DNA of 9,333 nt, taken from Candidatus Sulfopaludibacter sp. SbA3 (GTDB lineage: Bacteria; Acidobacteriota; Terriglobia; Bryobacterales; Bryobacteraceae). The DNA lies in the NCBI GenBank assembly GCA_900290315.1, contig OKRF01000227.1:9238-18570 (forward strand), in the 5' to 3' direction. Below the pieces are notes generated by a model, which saw only the letters and a program-made list of their open reading frames with translations, was not told the origin of the DNA and ran no database searches. Shown here piece after piece: positions 1-6,177 of this stretch. The position numbers were made by a program, and so were the translations under genes. How positions within the stretch are numbered: position 1 is the stretch's first letter; every line of letters starts with the position of its first letter.

Positions 1-180
1 AATCCTCGACTCTACCGCCGGCTGCAGTGGCCGGCCGGCGACGAGATCGCCGGCGTTACCCGGTCGCTCGACCGGTTTTTCGACCCTGTCTGCCCGCGCC
101 TCTACGAGCTGACAGACGACAAACACCGATCGTCTGTCCCACTTGTCATAATGGCCTCGTGCGTTCTCTGCTTCTGTTGA
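1..180 (+). CDS. 3' end of an unidentified protein (5' end outside window)
   Basis: Frame 1 is open from the first base to a TGA at 178-180, giving 59 residues that begin NPRLYRRLQWPAGDEIAG. For about the first 37 codons the third codon position is almost always G or C, as in the neighbouring genes. The overlapping frame that starts at GTG 27 gives an arginine-rich, unconvincing translation there, so frame 1 is the better coding candidate. From about position 111 the codon bias weakens and the end of the protein (VIMASCVLCFC) looks unlike a normal C-terminus, so the gene may have lost its original stop, or the last 20 codons may simply be fortuitously open. The end overlaps the start of the downstream hydrolase by 22 bp. 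I do not recognise the family. Confidence 0.45.
   Translation, partial: NPRLYRRLQWPAGDEIAGVTRSLDRFFDPVCPRLYELTDDKHRSSVPLVIMASCVLCFC
111..138. promoter_or_regulatory. 9-bp perfect inverted repeat, possible operator
   Basis: GACAGACGA at 111-119 is the exact reverse complement of TCGTCTGTC at 130-138, with a 10-nt spacer. It sits just upstream of an extended -10 element (144-152), covering the place where a -35 box and RNA polymerase would bind, which is where a repressor operator would be expected. No T-run follows, so it does not look like an intrinsic terminator. It also lies within the open frame ending at 180. No regulator gene is next to it, and the half-site does not match the TACA/TGTA core of BlaI/MecI operators. 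Confidence 0.4.
144..152 (+). promoter_or_regulatory. extended -10 promoter element of the beta-lactamase-fold hydrolase
   Basis: TGTCATAAT is an extended -10 (TGn followed by CATAAT, five of six matches to TATAAT). Six bases separate its end from G159, so the predicted transcription start coincides with the GTG start codon at 159. No good -35 hexamer is visible, which extended -10 promoters tolerate. A leaderless transcript is the simplest reading, and it also explains the absence of a Shine-Dalgarno sequence. Confidence 0.4.
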
Positions 181-1523
181 CTCTCGCCCTGCCGCTGGCC
201 GCGCAGCAGGGCTCCGACCTGGATCGCAAGCTCAGCGAGAAGGTCACCGCCACACTCAAGGAAACCAGCGCGGCCGGCGCTTCTGTGGCCCTCGTGAAGG
301 ATGGCCAACTGGTCTTCGCCAAAGCGTTCGGCAAAGCCAGTATCGATCCGGACCGGCCCGCTACCGCCGTCACGCGCTATGCCGTCGGTTCCATCAGCAA
401 GCAGTTCACCGCCGCGGCCCTGCTGCTTTTGCAGGAACAGGGCAAGCTGTCCCTGGACGACAAAGTCTCCCGGTATTTCCCCGCCCTCACGCGCGCCGGC
501 GAAGTGACCATCCGCCAACTGCTCACGCACACCTCCGGCTACGAGGACTACGCCCCGCAGGATTACATCATTCCCGAATGGCAACAGCCCATCACCGCAC
601 AGGCCATCCTGGACCGCTGGGCCAAGAAGCCGCTGAATTTCGATCCCGGTACCAAGTGGCAGTACAGCAACACCAACTATGTGCTGGCAGGCGAGATCTT
701 CGAAAAGGCGTCGGGCCAAGGCTTGCTGGCGTTCCTGCACGAGAGGATCTTCGCGCCTCTCGGCATGCAATCCGCCGGCGATTGTTCGGAGTCCTCGCCC
801 GTGGACGCGGCAGCCTACACGCGCTTCGCCCTGGGTCCGCCGCGCCCTGTCAAGCGCGAGGCGGCCGGCTGGTATTTCGCCGCCGGCGAACTCTGCATGA
901 CGCCCAGCGACCTGGCTAAGTGGGACATCGCTTTCCTACGCCGGCAGATTCTCTCGGCGAAGTCATACGACGAGTTCACCCGCGAGGCGCGCCTGCAAAA
1001 TGGCGACCTGACCCACTATGCGCTGGGATTGCAGGTAGGCGAATTTAGCCGCATACCGCTGATCTCGCATTCCGGCGAGGTCTCGGGATTTATCTCCTAT
1101 AACGGCGTCTATCCCACGCGCAATGGCGCCGTAGTGGTGCTGACCAATGAGGATGGCATCGGACTGATCGGACCGATCTCCTCGCAGATGGCCACCATCG
1201 CTTTCCTTCCGGAAGAGCCGCCGACGCAGCAGAAGATCACCGATCAGGTCAAGACCATACTGGAAGGGTTTCGCGGCGGCAACATCGATCGGAGCCTGTT
1301 CACCGCCAACGCGAATTCCTATTTCACCGCCGCTGCGCTGCGTGACATCCAAAAGTCACTGGCGGGTGTGGGTAAGCTCAAATCGGTTACGCGCACAAGT
1401 GAGACGTTACGCGGCGGCATGACTCACCGCAGTTATCGCGCCACTTATGCCAAGAAGACGCTGTCGCTCAATATCTACGCGATGGCGGACGGCAAGTATG
1501 AGCAGTTCATGATCGAGGAGTGA
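159..1523 (+). CDS. exported serine hydrolase, beta-lactamase/class C esterase fold
   Basis: Predicted 454-residue member of the Beta-lactamase (PF00144) superfamily, the serine hydrolases related to class C beta-lactamases, D-aminopeptidases and EstB-type esterases. The catalytic motifs are all visible: SxxK as S78-I-S-K81 (nucleophile and general base), YxN as Y169-S-N171, and HSG at 304-306 in place of the KTG of true beta-lactamases, which points to an esterase or peptidase rather than antibiotic resistance. TSGY around 125-128 and an FDPGTKWQYSN stretch are also typical. After about residue 350 there is a C-terminal extension of roughly 100 residues, resembling the small alpha/beta add-on domains found in this family. 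The GTG at 159 is chosen as start because it gives a compact signal peptide (RSLLLLTLALPLAA) directly before the mature region; the frame is open back to GTG 27, but that extension is arginine-rich and would bury the signal. The product probably acts in the periplasm or outside the cell. The substrate cannot be told from sequence. Confidence 0.88.
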   Translation: MRSLLLLTLALPLAAQQGSDLDRKLSEKVTATLKETSAAGASVALVKDGQLVFAKAFGKASIDPDRPATAVTRYAVGSISKQFTAAALLLLQEQGKLSLDDKVSRYFPALTRAGEVTIRQLLTHTSGYEDYAPQDYIIPEWQQPITAQAILDRWAKKPLNFDPGTKWQYSNTNYVLAGEIFEKASGQGLLAFLHERIFAPLGMQSAGDCSESSPVDAAAYTRFALGPPRPVKREAAGWYFAAGELCMTPSDLAKWDIAFLRRQILSAKSYDEFTREARLQNGDLTHYALGLQVGEFSRIPLISHSGEVSGFISYNGVYPTRNGAVVVLTNEDGIGLIGPISSQMATIAFLPEEPPTQQKITDQVKTILEGFRGGNIDRSLFTANANSYFTAAALRDIQKSLAGVGKLKSVTRTSETLRGGMTHRSYRATYAKKTLSLNIYAMADGKYEQFMIEE

Positions 1524-1529
1524 AGCTGG

Positions 1530-1997
1530 TCACTCGATCCGGTTCGCCAGCACGCGCGCTTCGGCGTCCGCGTCTTTCTCCTGCAATCCCGCGATGCCCA
1601 CAATCCACTTGCCTCTGGCGAATACAAAGACCGGCCGGCCGGCATCCGTCCCGTAATAGCCGCCGAAAGAGGCCACCAGCTTGGCATCCGTGAGCACCTT
1701 GCTCCAGTCGGGCAGCAGATACGCGCCGTCGGTGGTCTTGGCGACGAACATGTCGAACTCCACCGTCCCTCTCTTGTAGTGCGCCAGTGTCCCGCCGGGC
1801 ATGAATTTCTTGCCCATCAGTTCGCTGTCGATCACCTTCGTCTCCACCAGGTCTGTCTTCGGAAAAAACCGCGAATCGTCCGCCGGCTTGGGGGACGCGA
1901 CTTTCTCCGCAACGGGAGCAGCAGCCGGCTGGGAGTCCGGACCGCAACCGGTCCACAGAGCCGCCATGCCGGCCACCAAGAAAAACGAAATGCGCAT
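1530..1997 (-). CDS. small putative lipoprotein of unknown function
   Basis: From ATG 1997 this encodes 155 residues beginning MRISFFLVAGMAALWTGCGP: a basic residue, a hydrophobic stretch and a cysteine at position 18 in an LWTGC context. That is close to a lipobox, although tryptophan at -3 is not canonical. A proline/alanine-rich linker follows, then a compact domain of about 110 residues with alternating beta-like strands and several aromatic and glycine residues (SFGGYYGTDAGRPVFVFARG). An in-frame ATG at 2006 would add MRS, but it overlaps a -10-like element, so 1997 is preferred. The gene converges on the hydrolase with only 6 bp between the stop codons and is divergent from the PEP-CTERM gene. 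I do not recognise the family. Attachment to the inner or outer membrane is inferred from the N-terminus only. Confidence 0.7.
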   Translation of the reverse strand: MRISFFLVAGMAALWTGCGPDSQPAAAPVAEKVASPKPADDSRFFPKTDLVETKVIDSELMGKKFMPGGTLAHYKRGTVEFDMFVAKTTDGAYLLPDWSKVLTDAKLVASFGGYYGTDAGRPVFVFARGKWIVGIAGLQEKDADAEARVLANRIE

Positions 1998-2004
1998 CGA
2001 CCGC

Positions 2005-2010
2005 ATTGTA
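2005..2010 (-). promoter_or_regulatory. -10-like element for the putative lipoprotein gene
   Basis: Read on the minus strand the hexamer is TACAAT, five of six matches to TATAAT. It lies seven bases upstream of the ATG at 1997, so transcription would start at or one base before that codon. There is no Shine-Dalgarno sequence ahead of either candidate start. No clear -35 is seen. Confidence 0.35.
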
Positions 2011-2041
2011 GCGCCTGGTGTCGTCCATCGCTCGCATGCTC

Positions 2042-2051
2042 GGGGGGGGGG
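2042..2051. repeat. run of ten G in a divergent intergenic region
   Basis: Ten consecutive G lie between the divergent lipoprotein and PEP-CTERM genes, two bases upstream of the TAAAAT -10 candidate of the latter, inside its -35/-10 spacer. Runs of this length are prone to slipped-strand length change, which would alter spacer length, and also to sequencing error. Confidence 0.9.
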
Positions 2052-2053
2052 AG

Positions 2054-2059
2054 TAAAAT
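2054..2059 (+). promoter_or_regulatory. -10-like element for the PEP-CTERM gene
   Basis: TAAAAT matches the sigma-70 -10 consensus at five of six positions in an otherwise G+C-rich stretch. Transcription would start near 2066, two bases before the GTG at 2068 and eight before the ATG at 2074. No Shine-Dalgarno sequence is present and no good -35 is seen. Confidence 0.35.
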
Positions 2060-2067
2060 AGACTCGC

Positions 2068-2663
2068 GTGAGAATGTCGAAAACAATCTGGATTCTGGCT
2101 GCTCTGGCGTGCTCGCCGCTTTACGGCTCGCCGGCCCTGGTTCTGAAGCCGTCCGGCTTTATTACGGGCGGCCCGGGCCAAACGGCCGGATGGGGATTTC
2201 ACCATCACCAACGACACGCCCTACTATCTTCTGTTCGACAGCTCTAACTTTTGCGTCACGGGTGGAGACCCCTTCTTCACCGACTGCACACAGACGCCGC
2301 CGCCAACGGGGTTCGGGCCATCGTATGGCGTCTACCAGGATTTACATCGCGAACAACAGCACCCTCATCTTGCCGAACAGCTCCCTGTCGCAAAGCTTCG
2401 ATCCCAACCTCCAGACCGGCGTCGGCGCCTACCTCGTCGATCTCAACGCACCGCTCTTTGCGGTGGACACCGGGAACCTGTTCGTCAGTTTTCAGGAGTT
2501 CCAAGGGTCGCCGCTCGATCTCGGGTCGATACAGGTGTCCGGAGACATCGAGATCTCGGCGGCGGCCCAACTGGAAGTGATTCCGGAGCCAGCCGCGATG
2601 CCGCTCACCGCGCTGGCGCTGGCATGCCTGGCGTATGCCGGCATGCGGCGGCGTCGCAGTTAG
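2068..2663 (+). pseudogene. PEP-CTERM sorting-domain protein, reading frame broken by two +1 insertions
   Basis: The protein starts at GTG 2068 (or ATG 2074) with a signal peptide (MSKTIWILAALACSPLYG) in frame 1. At 2192-2195 a GGGG run, where GGG would keep the frame, shifts reading to frame 2, which carries a convincing continuation (DFTITNDTPYYLLFDSSNF...). At 2341-2343 a TTT run, where TT would do, shifts reading to frame 3, which carries YIANNSTLILP through to the TAG at 2661-2663. Removing the two bases gives about 197 residues ending in a classic exosortase signal: IPEP (PEP at 2583-2591), a hydrophobic helix (LTALALACLAYAG) and RRRR. Such proteins are exported and processed at the membrane by an exosortase; none is in the window. 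Either the gene is decaying or the assembly has two homopolymer errors. Its 3' end overlaps that of the convergent transporter gene by 4 bp. Confidence 0.78.
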
Positions 2664-3976
2664 TCGCCCGAAGTTGCCGCGGCCGGGACCAATCCTGCCG
2701 CCACTGGCGCTTCGCTCTCTGAGAATCTCACCAGGAATGCAAGCGTCGCGCTGGCAAACACCAGGACTCCCAGAATTCCCAGCGCCTGTGGCCACGTGAG
2801 CGCTTTCGTCTTGAAGAGGAACCCGGCCAGCATCGCGCCCACGTTGCCGCCCGCTCCGACGATTCCCGCCACCGCGCCCAGCGCCCGCTTATTGAGGAAC
2901 GGCACCACCGAGTAAGTGGCGCCGTTCGACATCTTGATGAACAGGCCCGTCACCAGCATGCAAGCGATCGCGAGCGGCAGCCAACGCGCCTGCGAGAAGC
3001 AGACCAGCGCCAGCCCTTCCAGCGCGATGGTGATACCCAGAAGCAGAGTCCGGCCGCGCAAGCCCCAGCGCGCGTAGCAGCGATCGCTCACAATGCCGCC
3101 CAATGCGCGCGCGAACAGATTCATCATGCCGAACGTGCCGGCGGCCAGGCCAGCGGCCTTCAGGGTGAGTCCGAAATTATCCACGAAGTACAGCGCGGCG
3201 ATGTTGTCGATGGTCAGTTCCATGCCGAAGCACGCGCCATACAACACTGCCAGCGCCCACGTGCGCCCGTCGCGGCACGCTTCCCAAAAGGCGCCCGTGG
3301 CCGCGCTCCGCTCGGGCATACGTCCGGCGGCACGCAACTCCTGAAAGTCGCCCTCCGCGGTGTCATTGGTGAGAAAATAATATGCAATTCCGGTGAGCAA
3401 CAAAGCGATGCCCGGCACCACCATGGCCAGCCGCCAACTCCACCACGCGCCCGCCCCCAGACTCAGGAATGCGGCGAACAACAACGGCATCGCCATCTGT
3501 GTGACGCCGCCGCCCAGGTTGCCCCATCCGGCAGCGGTGGCATTCGCCGTCCCCACCACGTTGGGCGCGAACATCAGCGAGGTGTGAAACTGCGTGATCA
3601 CGAAACTCGCGCCGATCGCGCCGATGGCCAGGCGGAACAGCAGAAAGCTGGTGTAATCGTGTGCGAAGCCCACTCCGATCACCGGCAGCGAGCCCAGCAC
3701 CAACATCCACGCGTAGGCGCGGCGCGGACCCATCCGGTCGCACAGCCACCCGATGAGCAGGCGCGCGAGCACGGTGATCGCCACCGACGCGATGATCGAG
3801 TTGCCGATCTGTTCCTTGGTGAGATGCAGTTCCTGGCGAATCACAGGCATCAGCGGCGCCAGTCCGAACCAGCCAAAGAAGCACAGGAAGAACGCCACCC
3901 AGGACATATGGAACGCGCGCATGGGTGCGCTCCGGAAATCGAGCAGACGGATTGCCGTGGCTTTGCGAATGTTCAC
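2660..3976 (-). CDS. narK: nitrate/nitrite MFS transporter, NNP family
   Basis: A 438-residue twelve-helix major facilitator of the nitrate/nitrite porter family (NarK, NrtP, NRT2). Both family signatures are present: AGWGNLGGG at 149-157 in TM5, and AGIVGAGGNVGA at 370-381 in TM11, preceded by a TYSVVPF segment like that of NRT2/NrtP proteins. The substrate-binding arginines of TM2 and TM8 are matched by R72 (ARLLIGW) and R290 (LFARALGG), and GMELTIDN at 251-258 is also typical. The GTG at 3976 is chosen as start because a GAGGAG sequence lies 10 nt upstream; the frame continues to 4033, but that would overlap the reductase gene and add a basic, unconserved stretch. It is the last gene of the nitrate operon, 17 bp after the reductase stop. 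Its role is probably nitrate import, with nitrite export or exchange also possible in this family; sequence alone does not separate these. Confidence 0.9.
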   Translation of the reverse strand: MNIRKATAIRLLDFRSAPMRAFHMSWVAFFLCFFGWFGLAPLMPVIRQELHLTKEQIGNSIIASVAITVLARLLIGWLCDRMGPRRAYAWMLVLGSLPVIGVGFAHDYTSFLLFRLAIGAIGASFVITQFHTSLMFAPNVVGTANATAAGWGNLGGGVTQMAMPLLFAAFLSLGAGAWWSWRLAMVVPGIALLLTGIAYYFLTNDTAEGDFQELRAAGRMPERSAATGAFWEACRDGRTWALAVLYGACFGMELTIDNIAALYFVDNFGLTLKAAGLAAGTFGMMNLFARALGGIVSDRCYARWGLRGRTLLLGITIALEGLALVCFSQARWLPLAIACMLVTGLFIKMSNGATYSVVPFLNKRALGAVAGIVGAGGNVGAMLAGFLFKTKALTWPQALGILGVLVFASATLAFLVRFSESEAPVAAGLVPAAATSGD

Positions 3977-3986
3977 GTTTGGAAAT

Positions 3987-3992
3987 CTCCTC
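3987..3992 (-). promoter_or_regulatory. Shine-Dalgarno sequence fixing the transporter start
   Basis: The minus strand reads GAGGAG here, 10 nt before the GTG at 3976 and just before the reductase stop codon (3994-3996). It supports 3976 over the longer in-frame extension. Confidence 0.65.
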
Positions 3993-3993
3993 T

Positions 3994-6177
3994 CTATTGG
4001 GCCGCGCCGCTTCTCTCCACGCGCACCGCGCATTGTTTATAGTTGGGCTCGCGCGATACCGGGTCGAACGCGCTCTGTGTCACTTCATTCACGTTGCTTT
4101 CGAAGTAGTGGAACGGCATGAAGACCTGCCCGGGCGCGGTGATTTCGGTGAGACGCAGTTCGACGCCGCGAACCCACCCGCGCCGCGATACCAGGTCCAC
4201 GCGATCATGACTGCGCAAGCCGAGCGGCGCGGCGTCGCGCGGATTCATCTCCAGCCAGGCCGCGGGCGAAAGCCGCTCCAGTATGGCCACCCGACGAGTT
4301 TTGGTTCCGGTGTGCCAGTGCTCCACGGTGCGGCCGGTGTTCAATACCAGCGGGAAATCACGGTTCGGTTGCTCGGGAAATGGTTCCCAATGCCCGCACA
4401 GCAGGCGCGCGCGCCCATCCTCCGTGGGAAAAATGCCATCCGCATACAGGCGCGATTGCCGGGGCGGCGACGCCCCTTCAGAAAGCGGCCACTGTACCCC
4501 GCCGGCTTGCGAGAGCAACTCATAATTGATGCCTGAGTAATCGCACAGGCGCCCGCGCGACACCCTACGCCATTCGTTGAAGGCATCCTCGGGCGTTTGC
4601 CACCCGGGAAACAGCTCCCCGCGGCACCCCAGCCTTTCCGCGATGGCGAGAAAGATGTCGAAGTCCGAACGCGCCTCGCCCACCGGGTCCACGGCGCGAC
4701 TCACTTTGCTGACGCGCCTTTCCGAGTTGGTGTACGTACCGTCCTTTTCGCCCCAGATCGCCGCGGGCAGCACCAGGTGAGCCAACTCCGTGGTGGGCGT
4801 GGGATGGTAGCCATCCTGCACTACCAGAAAATCCAGGTTGGAGAGCGCCTGCCTCAGTACGTCCTGATTGGGGAAAGAGACCAGCGGATTGGTGGCGATG
4901 ATCCACAGCGCCCTGATGGAGCCGCCCACCGCGCCCTCCACAATGTCGGGGTACGCGAGGCCGCGCTTCACGGGAAGCCGCGATTCGTCAACGCCCCACA
5001 AAGCCGCCAGTTCGGCGCGATGCCCGGCGTCGTCGAATTTGCGATATCCGGGCATGCTGGAAGCGAAGCCGGCCTCACGCGTCCCCATGGCGTTACACTG
5101 CCCCGTGATGGAGAATGGCGCGGCGCCGGCGCGGCCGATGTTGCCGGTCAGCAGGGCCAGATTGCAGATGGCGCTCACGGTCTCGGTGCCCTTGGTGCTG
5201 TGATTCACCCCCATGGTCCAACCGATGAACCCGGCTTTCGCGCTCCCGTACAGAATCGCCGTCTGGTGCAGCATCTCCACGCTGAGTCCCGTGATGGCGG
5301 CGACTTTCTCCGGCGGGTAGCTTTCCAGGAATCGGGCAAACTCCTCGAACCCCGAGGTGTGCGCGTCCACGTACTGGCGATCCACCAGATTGTGCTTCAC
5401 CAGAATGTGCGCGATTCCGTTGAGCAACGCCAGATCGGAGCGCGGCTTCAACGGCAGGTGGATATCCGCCATCATGGCCGTCTTGGAGACGCGCGGGTCG
5501 GCCACAATCAGCGTCTGGCGTGGATTCGTGTCCAGGTACTGGCACAGAATGGGATGATTGTCGGCGATGTTGGCGCCGATGAGCAGAACCACGTCGGCCT
5601 GCCCGATGTCCTCATAAGTTCCCGGCGGACCATCGCTGCCGAACGACGCCTTGTACCCGGAGACCGCGCTGGCCATGCACAGCGTAGTGTTGCCGTCGTA
5701 GTTGTTGGTGCCGAACCCCAGTTGCACCAGCTTCCCCAACGCATAGAACTCTTCGGTGACCAACTGCCCTGTGCTGATCACCCCAAGCGCATTCCGCCCA
5801 TGCCGCGTCTGCGTGGCACGGAAGCGCTCGACCATAGTCTGCAGGGCTTCGTCCCACTCCACCGGAGTCAGTTTGCCGTTCCTGCGCAGCAGCGGCCGGC
5901 GCGCGCGATCGGGCGTGTCGATGACATGGTGCTCGGACAGACCCTTGGGACACAGCTTGCCGCGATTCACCTGGTGCGAAGCCAGGGGCCGCACGGCCAC
6001 CGCTTTGCCATTGCGAACCCCGATCTCCATGCCGCAGCCCACGGAGCAATAACCGCACGTGGTTGGAACCCAGTGCGAGGGGATCCGCTTCGCCGAGGTG
6101 TAACCGGTCTCCCGGCCGCGCGCGTAAGCGTACTCGTCGGCAAGAATGTTCAGACCGGCCAGGCGCTTGAGATTCAT
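3994..6177 (-). CDS. nasA: assimilatory-type nitrate reductase, molybdopterin catalytic subunit
   Basis: A 727-residue Mo-bisPGD oxidoreductase reducing nitrate to nitrite, close in length to cyanobacterial NarB. The N-terminal [4Fe-4S] site is C41-x2-C44-x3-C48 with C76 (KLCPKG), where K78 is the lysine that bridges the cluster and pterin in the family. The molybdenum ligand is C167 in NTTLCMASAVSGY, which excludes the NarG type (aspartate ligand) and matches the NasA/NarB/NapA branch. FGSDGPPGTYEDI and the C-terminal VTQSAFDPVSREPNYKQCAV are characteristic of NasA/NarB. The N-terminus has no twin-arginine signal, so the enzyme is cytoplasmic, unlike NapA. It ends after the molybdopterin dinucleotide-binding domain, without the extra [2Fe-2S] domain of enterobacterial NasA. 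The ATG at 6177 overlaps the upstream stop as ATGA (6174-6177), with AGGGA 9 nt ahead, implying translational coupling. Formate dehydrogenase is a less likely alternative, given the nitrate transporter in the operon. Confidence 0.88.
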   Translation of the reverse strand: MNLKRLAGLNILADEYAYARGRETGYTSAKRIPSHWVPTTCGYCSVGCGMEIGVRNGKAVAVRPLASHQVNRGKLCPKGLSEHHVIDTPDRARRPLLRRNGKLTPVEWDEALQTMVERFRATQTRHGRNALGVISTGQLVTEEFYALGKLVQLGFGTNNYDGNTTLCMASAVSGYKASFGSDGPPGTYEDIGQADVVLLIGANIADNHPILCQYLDTNPRQTLIVADPRVSKTAMMADIHLPLKPRSDLALLNGIAHILVKHNLVDRQYVDAHTSGFEEFARFLESYPPEKVAAITGLSVEMLHQTAILYGSAKAGFIGWTMGVNHSTKGTETVSAICNLALLTGNIGRAGAAPFSITGQCNAMGTREAGFASSMPGYRKFDDAGHRAELAALWGVDESRLPVKRGLAYPDIVEGAVGGSIRALWIIATNPLVSFPNQDVLRQALSNLDFLVVQDGYHPTPTTELAHLVLPAAIWGEKDGTYTNSERRVSKVSRAVDPVGEARSDFDIFLAIAERLGCRGELFPGWQTPEDAFNEWRRVSRGRLCDYSGINYELLSQAGGVQWPLSEGASPPRQSRLYADGIFPTEDGRARLLCGHWEPFPEQPNRDFPLVLNTGRTVEHWHTGTKTRRVAILERLSPAAWLEMNPRDAAPLGLRSHDRVDLVSRRGWVRGVELRLTEITAPGQVFMPFHYFESNVNEVTQSAFDPVSREPNYKQCAVRVERSGAAQ

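Noticed and set aside
159..1523. Antibiotic-resistance class C beta-lactamase
   Set aside because: The third active-site motif is HSG rather than KTG and there is a C-terminal extra domain, both pointing to the broader esterase/peptidase-like families.
1507..2217. Minus-strand open frame of 236 codons overlapping the putative lipoprotein and the PEP-CTERM gene
   Set aside because: Arginine-rich low-complexity translation, and it conflicts with two better-supported genes that have signal sequences.
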